Assembly (NCBI RefSeq): GCF_000285495.1
Contig: NZ_HE610977.1
Span: 822,724-875,617 of the forward strand
Length of the DNA: 52,894 nt
Source of the DNA: Oceanobacillus massiliensis str. N'diop
GTDB taxonomy: Bacteria > Bacillota > Bacilli > Bacillales > Amphibacillaceae
Direction: 5' to 3'
The notes below the pieces were generated by a model that had not been told where the DNA came from, ran no database searches, and was given only the letters and a program-made list of their open reading frames with translations. Shown here piece by piece: positions 18,431 through 27,476 of this stretch; the first letter of the stretch is position 1, and each line of letters starts with the position of its first letter. Both the position numbers and the translations under genes were made by a program.

Positions 18431-20204
18431 TACTCACATCCTTACCCGATAACGCCTGGAAGTTTGCGACGATTGATTCTTCTAGCATTTTAATACGCTC
18501 ACTTATGATTTCTGATGACTCTGGCGGCGTATATTTATAAAATAAACGTGTAAACGGAATTTCATAGCCAATTCTATCTTTTTTACGGTCCATCCACGCA
18601 TCTGGATTAAATGGAAGTACTTCACGCTTAAAGTAAGCATCAATATTCTCTTTTAAAGGAATTTCTTCTGTATCTCTTAGTATCGTATCTGCTACAGGTT
18701 TATTTTTCTTTAAAATGATATTTCCTTCTTCGTCACGTTGAGGGCTTTCAACTGTTACACGTGTATAGCCGAACTCTTCATTATCAAAAGTCTTAGATTC
18801 TACTAGTCTATCATCTAACTTATACTTTTTGGTATCAAATTCTCCATACGCTTTAACAATTATGTCCCGACATTCATTTGATATATCAACGCGCTTTTCT
18901 CCAATATTTTTCCGGCGTTTTTCAAACATCTTAGACGCATCAATTAATTGTACTTTCCCTTCGCGTTCAGGAGATTTATTCTTCGTAATAAGCCATACAT
19001 ACGTAGATATACCTGTGTTGTAAAAAGAATCATTCGGTAATTGTACAATCGCTTCTAACCAATCATTTTCAATAACATATTGACGAATACTACTTTCACC
19101 ACCGCCAGCATTTCCAGAGAAAAGCGCAGATCCATTATGAATAATCGCCATTCGACCATTCTCTTTTAACTTCGAAATACCGTTAAGTTGGAAGAGTAGT
19201 TGCCCATCACTGATTTTCGGCAGCCCAACACCAAAACGTCCATTTTCTCCCAGTTCATGCTCAGCTTTTACTTTCTGCTGATCTCTTTTCCAGTCTGTTC
19301 CAAACGGCGGGTTTGAAATACAATAATCGAATTGATATTCCTCAAACTGATCATTTGATAACGTACTCCCTAATGCCATATTGTCTGGATTTCCACCGCG
19401 AATCATCGTATCTGCTTTGGCAATCGCATATGTTTCAGGATTCAATTCTTGTCCATATGTTCTAACTTCTGCATCTTTATTAAAATCATGAATACGTTCT
19501 TCCATTGCCGATAACATTTGAGATGTTCCCATTGTTTGGTCATAGACCGTCTTCACAACATCTTGTCCCGTCAATGTATCTCTATCTTCTACTAGCAACA
19601 AATCTGTCATTAAATAAATAATATCTCGGCTCGTAAAATGCTCTCCCGCTTCTTCGTTATAGCTCTCTGAAAACTTACGGACTAACTCTTCGAATACATA
19701 TCCCATATCTGTGCTGGTTACTTTGTCTGGTCCTAAATATGATTCGTTTTTATTGAATTCTTGAATAATGTGAAATAGTGCATCATTATCATCTAAAGTG
19801 GATACTTCAGTGTCAAATTTAAAGTTTTCTAAAATATCTTGCATGTTTTCCGAGAAACTATTTAAATAAGCTCGAAAATTCGTCTCGATATTCGCAGGAT
19901 CTGCTAATAACGTATCAAACGTATATACGCTCGTATTGTAAAATGAATAACCTGAAGCTTGTGTCAAAAAGCGATGACGAAATGCTTCGTTCATTTCTTT
20001 ATGCTGCTCTGATGCTTTCATTACTTTTTCTCTCGTTGGTAATAATGTATCGTGTAAACGCTTTATTACCGTCATAGGTAGTATTACTTTCCCATATTCA
20101 TGTGGCTTATATAAACCCCTTAAAATATCTGCTACGTTCCATATAAGATTCGCTTGTTTCTGAACGTTTGCTGTTGTTTGGGAATTACGTTTTAATTCGC
20201 TCAT
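18420..20204 (-). CDS. hsdM: type I DNA methyltransferase subunit (HsdM)
   Basis: A 594-residue N6-adenine methyltransferase. The HsdM N-terminal helical domain spans about residues 15-170. Motif I lies around TSRDIIYLMTDLLLVEDRD and the following strand. Motif IV is NPPFGTDW. AGGAG sits before the ATG. It is the first gene of the M-S-R operon and is intact, so DNA modification should be active even though hsdR is broken as written. Confidence 0.93.
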   Translation of the reverse strand: MSELKRNSQTTANVQKQANLIWNVADILRGLYKPHEYGKVILPMTVIKRLHDTLLPTREKVMKASEQHKEMNEAFRHRFLTQASGYSFYNTSVYTFDTLLADPANIETNFRAYLNSFSENMQDILENFKFDTEVSTLDDNDALFHIIQEFNKNESYLGPDKVTSTDMGYVFEELVRKFSESYNEEAGEHFTSRDIIYLMTDLLLVEDRDTLTGQDVVKTVYDQTMGTSQMLSAMEERIHDFNKDAEVRTYGQELNPETYAIAKADTMIRGGNPDNMALGSTLSNDQFEEYQFDYCISNPPFGTDWKRDQQKVKAEHELGENGRFGVGLPKISDGQLLFQLNGISKLKENGRMAIIHNGSALFSGNAGGGESSIRQYVIENDWLEAIVQLPNDSFYNTGISTYVWLITKNKSPEREGKVQLIDASKMFEKRRKNIGEKRVDISNECRDIIVKAYGEFDTKKYKLDDRLVESKTFDNEEFGYTRVTVESPQRDEEGNIILKKNKPVADTILRDTEEIPLKENIDAYFKREVLPFNPDAWMDRKKDRIGYEIPFTRLFYKYTPPESSEIISERIKMLEESIVANFQALSGKDVSNVD

Positions 20205-20256
20205 TTCATCTACTCCTAAATATATAGTTTATTCCATTATCAAATACCTATAGTAT

Positions 20257-20288
20257 ACCAGCCACAGGGAATATAGGTTGTAGCTGGT
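20257..20288 (-). other. hairpin between the Abi-like gene and hsdM
   Basis: ACCAGCTACA pairs imperfectly with TGTGGCTGGT around a 12-nt loop. No T tract follows on the minus strand, so it may be a weak terminator, an attenuator or an operator ahead of hsdM. Confidence 0.4.
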
Positions 20289-20299
20289 AAATTTAGTAT

Positions 20300-21111
20300 T
20301 TACATTTCTGAATAATAATTGACTATCATCGTTTTAATAATTGGGAAAGTCACTTGAATTGCTAATAAAGCATCTTCCTCCGCAGGTTCAACTTCACCTA
20401 TTTGGTCAATATTGTCCGCGGCATGTATAAAAGCTGACAAGAAATTGTAAAGACCGTTGAATAGCCCTTTCGATTGGTCATTAACCAAATTTCTGCTTTT
20501 ATCTAGGATAACTGTATTGCCCAATGCCGTGCGCAGCACACTTTGATTTTTCGATTCGTTATTCTTGTCAAGATGTAAGTTTCGCACCTCTGCCAATTTT
20601 TAACAATCGTTTCGGTTGTGAGGCGTAGATTTAGAATACAAGTTTTATAGTCGCCTTCTCGAAAGGATTGTAAAGAATCCTCCATGCGCTTTGATATTGG
20701 TTTAAATAAGTCCTCATCTTGTTCTAATAGCAGAAACACCTGCTCCTTGGCTTGTACTACCTCTGAAGGAACAATTCTGATAAGTGTTTTACTACTGTCA
20801 TCAAAACTAAAACCATCTGCCGCCAAAGAGCGAATTAACATATTACGCTCATAAGATCTAAATTCAGTATCATCCTCCAACAATGATTTTGATAAATATT
20901 GAATTAGTTCTAATAAGTCGGATTTATTTAAAGCGCCTGAATAAACTGCCTCTCTCATTAAACTTATTTTTTTATTGATACTGTTTGCTTTGGGATTGTC
21001 TTCTAATACAACATCAAAATTAAACATTTCTGCTATTTGGGATACCTCAGAATGTGATTGGAAAATATAACCTTCAAACGCCAAAACAATCGACTTTTTG
21101 GAGAGTAACAT
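20300..21111 (-). pseudogene. abortive-infection-like (Abi C-terminal/HEPN-like) protein, frameshifted
   Basis: Frames 20503-21111 and 20300-20596 join if one A is added to a five-A run (20597-20601). The corrected segment reads TTETIVKKLAEVRNLHL. The protein of about 270 residues is mostly helical. The C-terminal half (SFREGDYKTCILNLRLTTE onward, then LYNFLSAFIHAADN) resembles Abi_C-type helical domains found in phage-exclusion proteins. I do not see the RX4-6H motif of active HEPN RNases. It starts 20 bp after the methylase-specificity fusion with an AAAGGAAGG site, so the two are an operon. The function is not recognised beyond this resemblance. Confidence 0.55.
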
Positions 21112-21131
21112 ACAATCCTTCCTTTCTAAAT

Positions 21132-23132
21132 TTATTTTAGCAATGTAAAGGATTCACCTAATCCCATAGATTGATAAGCCTCCATAAACCCATCTTGCTT
21201 TATGACATTAGCTAAATTTAGTTGCTTCATGTATTCCTTTTTCACTTGTAAGAGATGGTTAGCTATTACATCTTGCTCCTCATAAGATATTTGGGGAATC
21301 ATTATCTTTTCAATATCTTTTGTACTAAGAACCGTTACCATACTTCCGGTTTGATATGACTTAATGAAGTACTGCCCTACTGGACTATCCAAGAAAAACT
21401 TTACAAAGTGCGGATGATATTTGTTTAGATTATTCAATCTCAAGCGTATAAAATTAGCAGAGAATACGATATTCGATTCTACATCTTCTGGTATCACAAC
21501 AACTCTCGTTTTCCTTGCCCCTCTGCTGGAAATTAATATATCCCCGGCTATCACATTCTGCCCATTTAGCTTTTTTGCGGTAAGAAATGCACCTTTGAGT
21601 TGACTAAATATAATTTCTTCTTCTGAATCGATATCGGCTAAATTAATTACTTTGCAATTGCTTTCTGTTGCTTCCGTTTCTTTCGCTGTAATATTCAGAC
21701 CTCGCTGTAAATCTGCAATATCTCCAATTGGAATGCTGTCTACCTCTTCATAGGCCGACTTTGAAACGACCATTTCACCAAGATCCGTTTCTACCTCAAC
21801 CTTGTCAAAATAGCGGAATGGTAATAGATTAAATTCATTTTGTTGTACTGTTTCAAGATCTACTAGTGTGCTATAACCTTCCAGTTCTTTATAGTTGTGG
21901 TATACATCTACAATTTTATTAATGTTAGTTAATTGTAATAGATTTTTCACTCCCTTTTTACCATATTCATTTTCAGCGTCAATAAAAAAAATTTTATCTT
22001 TCATAAATGAATCCTTGGATTTATTGATAACCAATAACGCAACAGGAATACTTGTGTTATTAAACAAATTTGCAGGTAGACCAATAACGGCCTCTACTAC
22101 ATCATCCAAAATAAACTGCTTTCGAATTTCCCCTTCTTGTACTCCTCTAAAAAGTGCGCCATATGGTACTACAATAACCGCTTTTCCAGTTTCATTTAAA
22201 GAAGCAATACTATGTGAAATAAAGGCCCAGTCACCAGAGGACTTTCTTGGCACGCCATATAAAAAACGTTGATACTTATCGTCAATTACCTTTTCATATC
22301 CCCAGTTCCCTAGACCGAAAGGGGGACTACTAGCAATACCATCAAATGTCTTTAGTTTTCCATTTTCTAACCAAAGCGGGTTGGTAATTGAATTACCACA
22401 CTTTGTAGATGCTATTATTTTATCTAATCCATGTAAAATAAAATTCATCTTTCCAAGCGCCCAAGCTTCTCGGTTAATCTCTTGACCAAATAATTTCACA
22501 TTACCATTGTTATCAGCCGCATAGTGATACTGTTCAATTAAAAATTCATTAATTCCCGATGTGCAATCGTATACTTCTCCTTCAAAACGATTCAAGATCT
22601 TTATAACTAATTCGCTAATCTCTTTTGGGGTAGATATTTCATCTACATTATCCTTCTCTATAAACATCCCTAAAACTGCTTGGATAAATGCTGTAAAATC
22701 AGGATGCTTGGTATTAAGTTGTGATGTTTCATTTATCAAATTTACTAACCTCAACCATATTCCTGGATCCATATCCTTAAAATCAACAAGAGGGAAAATA
22801 CCTAGTAATGTTGGATTAAGATCTTCAATTGCTTTGAAGGCATTTTCGATGTTGATTTTAAAATTCCCACCATCGCCTTCCAAATTGCCCCATTTCGCAT
22901 GTTCAGGGATAACATAAGAATATTGATCATTTTCTTCACTAAGTTTTTTTAATGTTAGTAATGAAAAATAGATAGCTTTTGCGTTGTATGATTTCGGACC
23001 TCTGGGGAAAAAACCGTAAACTTGCGATACTTGATTATGTGCTAACTTTGTAATGTTTTTTTTGTTTTCATAAGCACTCCCCTCACAAGTGTATGGCTCA
23101 TACACTTGTTTTGAATTTAATTTTTTTGTCAT
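21132..23132 (-). CDS. type I-like methylase-specificity (M-S) fusion protein
   Basis: About 666 residues from the ATG at 23132; a GTG at 23210 would add 26 residues. The central N6-adenine methylase domain has motif I region VYDCTSGINEFLIEQ and motif IV as SPPFGLGNW, where Asn of NPPF is replaced by Ser. The last 200 residues (VDSIPIGDIADLQRGLNI to ISYEEQDVIANHLL) form one HsdS-like target-recognition domain. It has no R subunit of its own; its operon partner is the Abi-like gene at 20300. It could be a solitary modification enzyme or the DNA-sensing half of a two-gene defence unit. Whether the Ser variant still methylates is open. Confidence 0.8.
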   Translation of the reverse strand: MTKKLNSKQVYEPYTCEGSAYENKKNITKLAHNQVSQVYGFFPRGPKSYNAKAIYFSLLTLKKLSEENDQYSYVIPEHAKWGNLEGDGGNFKINIENAFKAIEDLNPTLLGIFPLVDFKDMDPGIWLRLVNLINETSQLNTKHPDFTAFIQAVLGMFIEKDNVDEISTPKEISELVIKILNRFEGEVYDCTSGINEFLIEQYHYAADNNGNVKLFGQEINREAWALGKMNFILHGLDKIIASTKCGNSITNPLWLENGKLKTFDGIASSPPFGLGNWGYEKVIDDKYQRFLYGVPRKSSGDWAFISHSIASLNETGKAVIVVPYGALFRGVQEGEIRKQFILDDVVEAVIGLPANLFNNTSIPVALLVINKSKDSFMKDKIFFIDAENEYGKKGVKNLLQLTNINKIVDVYHNYKELEGYSTLVDLETVQQNEFNLLPFRYFDKVEVETDLGEMVVSKSAYEEVDSIPIGDIADLQRGLNITAKETEATESNCKVINLADIDSEEEIIFSQLKGAFLTAKKLNGQNVIAGDILISSRGARKTRVVVIPEDVESNIVFSANFIRLRLNNLNKYHPHFVKFFLDSPVGQYFIKSYQTGSMVTVLSTKDIEKIMIPQISYEEQDVIANHLLQVKKEYMKQLNLANVIKQDGFMEAYQSMGLGESFTLLK
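23085..23109. promoter_or_regulatory. perfect palindrome at the start of the M-S fusion gene
   Basis: ACAAGTGTATG and CATACACTTGT are perfect 11-bp arms around GCT. A related palindrome, GTATGA-A-TCATAC, lies at 23196-23208, and further GTATG/CATAC copies lie between. The 25-bp copy is inside the coding sequence if translation starts at 23132. It is probably an operator or a target for self-regulation. Confidence 0.5.
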
Positions 23133-23210
23133 TTCTACATTTGATCCCTTTAGTAATCTAAAAAAGAGTATAACCCATACACGTTTCATATTCAAGTATG
23201 AATCATACAC

Positions 23211-23666
23211 ATTTTAAAATATGGATACTTTACAGATTAATCGTAAATAGCCAGTAAAAATCTACAGGTTCCCACTAAAGCTTTCCCAAAGGGTATTTGA
23301 GCTAACTCTTGCGAACCGATAATCACTAAAGGTAAATCCACCTCTTAATAAAGGTCAAAATTATAATACAACCCTAGTTGTACACATGAAACGTTAATAT
23401 ATCAAAGCTTAATAATGTATCGTTAAGGTGTACTCTAGCTGAACTGATTTTATCACATTAGCCTTTATTATCTTTATAATCAAAGTGCTTATGCAATATT
23501 ACCGCATGGCAAACAAAACTAAGTCCTCCTTGAGCAATTTAGAACCAGTTCGTTACAAACACTCTTCTCCCAAATTTCAAAAGCTTTTAAAATATTTATT
23601 CTGCAAACAATCTCGATATTTTAAAAGTATATTAAGTATAATCTTGATAATCTAGTAGGTGATTTT
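23211..23666. other. intergenic stretch without genes
   Basis: A/T-rich spacer between the divergent M-S fusion and AbrB-like genes. A plausible promoter for the latter is TCGATA with TATAAT about 18 bp on, just before 23645. No other structure was seen. Confidence 0.4.
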
Positions 23667-24014
23667 ATGAGTAAAGCATTTAATCTATTCGATAACTCCC
23701 AACACTTGAATGAGACTGGCTTAATTTGCACCTTATCCAAAGTGCATTCAGTTACTATTCCAAAAATAATTAGAAATACATTACAATTAAAAACAGGTGT
23801 TGAGGTAACAATTAGTCTGAGAACCAAGTCAAATGATATAGTAATACAAAAAAATAATGGTGATGCTTCTGAAAATAAAATGGTATTAAACAATAGAGGA
23901 TCTGTCCGGATACCAGCAGAGATTATAAAACTTATGTATCTAAATAAAGGAGATATTTTTAAAATTTACCTAGCAAGCAATAATATATTCATTTTATTGA
24001 GAAAACGGTCTTAA
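23667..24014 (+). CDS. tandem AbrB/SpoVT-like transcription regulator
   Basis: A 115-residue protein with two swapped-hairpin AbrB domains. The first spans about residues 27-65 (TIPKIIRNTLQLKTGVEVTI) and the second about 75-112 (SVRIPAEIIKLMYLNKGDIF). One polypeptide may thus form the dimeric DNA-binding fold alone. GTAGGTG precedes the ATG. It is the only plus-strand gene between the defence units and the cell-wall genes, so it could regulate either side. Its target is unknown. Confidence 0.75.
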   Translation: MSKAFNLFDNSQHLNETGLICTLSKVHSVTIPKIIRNTLQLKTGVEVTISLRTKSNDIVIQKNNGDASENKMVLNNRGSVRIPAEIIKLMYLNKGDIFKIYLASNNIFILLRKRS

Positions 24015-24094
24015 AATATTGAACGCAATTAATTAAGTATCCTCCTCCGAGTAATCGCTGATACTTTCAAATTCTTTATTACAAATGAATGATG

Positions 24095-24245
24095 ACAATT
24101 GAGTAGGTAACTAGCCATTAAATGACTAGTAGGCCTCTCACATCACCAAGCATACGGTTTACGTACTTGGCGGTTCTATCTTTTAAGTATCGGAGCTCAT
24201 AAAGTGTGGGTAATTCTTTAATCCCCCTACTTTGTGAGCCCTTTC
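24095..24245 (-). mobile_element. group II intron 3'-end relic (domain V/VI region)
   Basis: On the minus strand, GAACCGCC, then a hairpin with CCAAG/CTTGG arms, then GATGTGAGAGG and CCTACTCAATTG follow in the order seen at the 3' end of bacterial group II introns. A second inverted repeat (GGGCTCACAAAGT / ACTTTATGAGCTC) precedes it. There is no reverse transcriptase gene, so this is a truncated remnant. Recognition is from memory of intron ends, not from an alignment. Confidence 0.45.
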
Positions 24246-24605
24246 GTTTGTTATGGAACGATGGACAATCTCATATGTATCCTGAACCAAGGGCTACTAA
24301 TCATAATACCTAAAAAATTAAAGAAGAATTATTCATAATGGCTGGAGATGAAGTTGCCGTATCCTTGGTAGCCACTTTATTTACTTAGGAAACCTAACTA
24401 GTAATATCATTCCAACTAATAAAGACATCTTTTTAATCATGCTCATTATTTATATTTTAACGCACCTCTAATTTAGATGAGTTATTACCAATTTAATACT
24501 GAAATATTAAGCTATTATTACAAGTACTTAGTCTGCACACTTACTCCATATTTTCTATTTAAGATTAAGGATAATAACATTTGCATAAAAGGAGTAAAAC
24601 CACCT

Positions 24606-26075
24606 ATGAAGTTAAAGAACCTTCTTCAAGAAATTAGTACTGCGAGTAAAGTAAATTCTGAGACAGCAAACCTCATTATTAGAGGTATAGCAGACAGTTC
24701 AGCTGACGTGTTACATGGCTATATGTTTGTGGCAATTAACGGGTTCAATCAAGATGGTCACCAATTTATCCTGGAAGCTATTGAAAAAGGTGCATGTTTA
24801 ATAGTAGGTGAATCAGAAATTTCCGATTTAACTGTACCTTACATACAAGTTGAGAATAGTAGAAAAGCTTTGGGGATCATTGCAAATAAATTTTATGGCA
24901 ATCCTTCAAACCAAAAGCTAATGATCGGTATTACAGGGACGAATGGAAAAACAACGACAAGTTATATCCTGAAACATATCTTAGAAAGTAATGGAAAGTC
25001 ATGTTCATTAATTGGAACAATACAAAATGTTATCAATGGCCGGGTTAAGAAGAGCGCCAACACTACTCCAAGCTCATTAGATTTACATAAATTAATAGCG
25101 GAAAGTAAGGATGAGGTAGTCATCGTGGAAGTTTCCTCACACGGGTTATCCCAACATAGAGTACAGGGCATCACATTTGATTTTTGCCTGTTTACGAACC
25201 TTGAACATGAACACTTAGATTACCACCTTTCGATGGAAGATTATTTTCAAACAAAAATGTTATTGTTTGACCATTTAAAAGAAGCTGGACAAGCCATTGT
25301 TAACACAGATAATCATTGGGGTAAAAGACTGGCTAAAGTCTTACAGGGAAAGGGAATTAACGTAAATTCTATTGGTCAATCTACTAATAATAAAGTGAGG
25401 ATACTTTATTTTAACGTCAAAAACTCTACCATTTTCCTTGAAGATGGAGATGAATTAAACCTTATTTTTTCACCTATGCATGGGATTCACAATATGTATA
25501 ATACCTTGATGGCCTATGTTAGTGCTAGACTAGTGGGTCTTAGTGAGGATTCCATTATTGAATCCGTTTCAAATTTCCAAGGTGTAGAGGGGCGTTTTGA
25601 AAAAACTAAACTTTCTAATGGCGCTACCATCGTAGTCGACTATGCCCATACCGCAGAAGCTATTTTAAACTGCTTAACAACTGCAAAACGGTACGGCGCG
25701 GAGAGAGTAATCCACATATTCGGCTTCCGGGGCGATAGGGACCAGAGTAAAAGACAAGAAATGTTGACAGTAACCTCTGGCACAAGCGATCAATATATTT
25801 TGACCCTAGATGATTTAAATTCTGTTCCCCAAAGTGAAATGATAGAAATGCTAGACAGCTTAAACAACCTCTATGGAAATGAAAGAGGACTCATCATTCC
25901 CGATCGAACCCTAGCCATAAAGTGGGCTATAGAACATAGCAATCCAGATGATTGGATCATTGTTACCGGGAAAGGCCAAGAAATATACCAGCAAAATTAC
26001 CGGTTGCAAACGAATTCTGATAAAGACACCGTTTTGTATATTACTAATAAGAAAAAACATTCTTGGAGTAGTTAA
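24606..26075 (+). CDS. MurE-like Mur ligase family protein
   Basis: A 489-residue Mur ligase. The N-terminal UDP-binding domain includes DGHQFILEAIEKGA. The ATP P-loop GITGTNGKTTT lies at about residues 107-117, the carbamylated-Lys region is near YHLSMEDYFQTK, and the C-terminal domain has GVEGRFE and GKGQEIYQ. MurE adds the third stem-peptide residue to UDP-MurNAc-Ala-Glu. The DNPR/DNPA motif that reads the amino acid is replaced by DDLN, and the DSR motif near the N-terminus by DSS. The start at 24606 follows AAAGGAG at 11 nt; an upstream frame start at 24477 adds 43 atypical residues. It probably forms an operon with the carboxypeptidase gene 2 bp on. Substrate is uncertain. Confidence 0.82.
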   Translation: MKLKNLLQEISTASKVNSETANLIIRGIADSSADVLHGYMFVAINGFNQDGHQFILEAIEKGACLIVGESEISDLTVPYIQVENSRKALGIIANKFYGNPSNQKLMIGITGTNGKTTTSYILKHILESNGKSCSLIGTIQNVINGRVKKSANTTPSSLDLHKLIAESKDEVVIVEVSSHGLSQHRVQGITFDFCLFTNLEHEHLDYHLSMEDYFQTKMLLFDHLKEAGQAIVNTDNHWGKRLAKVLQGKGINVNSIGQSTNNKVRILYFNVKNSTIFLEDGDELNLIFSPMHGIHNMYNTLMAYVSARLVGLSEDSIIESVSNFQGVEGRFEKTKLSNGATIVVDYAHTAEAILNCLTTAKRYGAERVIHIFGFRGDRDQSKRQEMLTVTSGTSDQYILTLDDLNSVPQSEMIEMLDSLNNLYGNERGLIIPDRTLAIKWAIEHSNPDDWIIVTGKGQEIYQQNYRLQTNSDKDTVLYITNKKKHSWSS

Positions 26076-26077
26076 AT

Positions 26078-27256
26078 ATGAGAAAAATCACAATAATCAT
26101 CACAGTTTTAGTTGCCATAAACTCTTTGTATGTATCAAAAGCCTTCGCAGAATCCAGTCCTTCTCTCCCAACTGTAGCAAGTGAGGCTGCTATTTTACTA
26201 GAGGCAAATTCAGGTCAGATTCTTTATGATAAAAACGCCAATTCTCAAATGTATCCTGCAAGTGTGACGAAAATTGCTACAGCGATCTATGCAATCGAAA
26301 CGGGTAACCTGAATGACATTGTAACGATTAGCAGTAATGCCAGCGCCAGAAATGTAGAAGGTACCACCGTTTTCTTGGAAAAGGGAGAAAAAGTACCATT
26401 GAAGAAGCTGATTCAAGGCTTATTAATCAATTCAGGCAATGATGCGGGTGTAGCAATTGCTGAGCATTTAAGTGGCAGTGAGGAGCAGTTTTCTAAGGAC
26501 ATAAATACCTATCTTAAAAACGTTATTGGCGTCCGGAATACTAACTTTGAAAACCCGCATGGTCTTTTTAATTCAGAGCATCGTACCACTGCAGAAGATT
26601 TAGCGAAAATAACACGGTATGCCATGAAAAATGAGACCTTTGGGAAAATATTTGGAACAAAGGAATTAGAATGGGATGGGCAAACATGGGACACAACCAT
26701 ACTTACCCACCACAAATTAGTTAAAGAGGAAATACCTTATGAAGGTGTAACAGGCGGGAAAAATGGCTTTGTCAATCAATCCGGCTATACATTAGCTACT
26801 ACAGCAGAGCGAGATGGTTTAAGCTTAATCGTAATTACCTTAAAAGGCAGCATGAAAAATGATGCGTATAATGACACGATCAAGTTACTAGACTATGGAT
26901 TTGAGAATTACAGAACATCCATTATCCCAAAAGGAACTAAATTTATGGTAGAAGATCAAGAATATATAGCCTCTGAGAAAATAGCTTATACTCATCCAAA
27001 GAATGAACAACTAAGTAAAGAAATAAACGAGGATGGAACCCTGGAAATCATTACTCAAGATGGAGTAGTAACAGCTTCTTATCAGTTAAAGAAAGTTCTA
27101 AATGAAACACATAATGTTAAAACTGAATTAAAAAACAAATCTACTAATGAAGTAAAATTTGAATCAATTTTTGGTCACCTTAATCCATATCTAGCATATT
27201 TTTCTATAGCCTCTCTACTAAGCATAATTGGTATATTCTACCGTCAAAAAATATAA
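26078..27256 (+). CDS. serine-type D-alanyl-D-alanine carboxypeptidase (DacA/DacF-like)
   Basis: A 392-residue S11 peptidase. A signal peptide ends near AFAES (about residue 25). The active site is Ser62-X-X-Lys65 (ASVTK), then Ser119-Gly-Asn121, with KNG at 228-230 where most members have KTG. A C-terminal hydrophobic segment before the basic RQK tail anchors it to the membrane. It trims the terminal D-Ala from stem peptides outside the cell. It begins 2 bp after the MurE-like gene, so the pair may make or protect a modified wall. Confidence 0.9.
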   Translation: MRKITIIITVLVAINSLYVSKAFAESSPSLPTVASEAAILLEANSGQILYDKNANSQMYPASVTKIATAIYAIETGNLNDIVTISSNASARNVEGTTVFLEKGEKVPLKKLIQGLLINSGNDAGVAIAEHLSGSEEQFSKDINTYLKNVIGVRNTNFENPHGLFNSEHRTTAEDLAKITRYAMKNETFGKIFGTKELEWDGQTWDTTILTHHKLVKEEIPYEGVTGGKNGFVNQSGYTLATTAERDGLSLIVITLKGSMKNDAYNDTIKLLDYGFENYRTSIIPKGTKFMVEDQEYIASEKIAYTHPKNEQLSKEINEDGTLEIITQDGVVTASYQLKKVLNETHNVKTELKNKSTNEVKFESIFGHLNPYLAYFSIASLLSIIGIFYRQKI

Positions 27257-27263
27257 TCCTTAA

Positions 27264-27324
27264 GAAAGATAAAATGAAAATGCGAGCTCAATAATTTATT
27301 GAGCTGCTTTTCATTTTATCTTTC
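27264..27324. terminator. long bidirectional terminator after the carboxypeptidase gene
   Basis: An almost unbroken inverted repeat: GAAAGATAAAATGAAAA pairs with TTTTCATTTTATCTTTC, and inside it GAGCTCAATAA pairs with TTATTGAGCT. The T-rich outer arm serves as the release tract. Confidence 0.8.
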
Positions 27325-27476
27325 CTTACTTATATTACAAAAATTATTTTTTATATTTTTGAACTTAGAATAGGAAGATGCCGCAAGCAAATAATAACCT
27401 CCCTATGAACATGAATAGAAAAACAATTCCAGATGTTAATTTCTCATATGTTTAGGCATTGATAGTGATACCCTAG

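Noticed and set aside
21132-23210. M-S fusion gene as a second complete type I system with the hsd genes
   Set aside because: It has its own operon partner and a hairpin separates it from hsdM; hsdM-hsdS-hsdR already form a full set.
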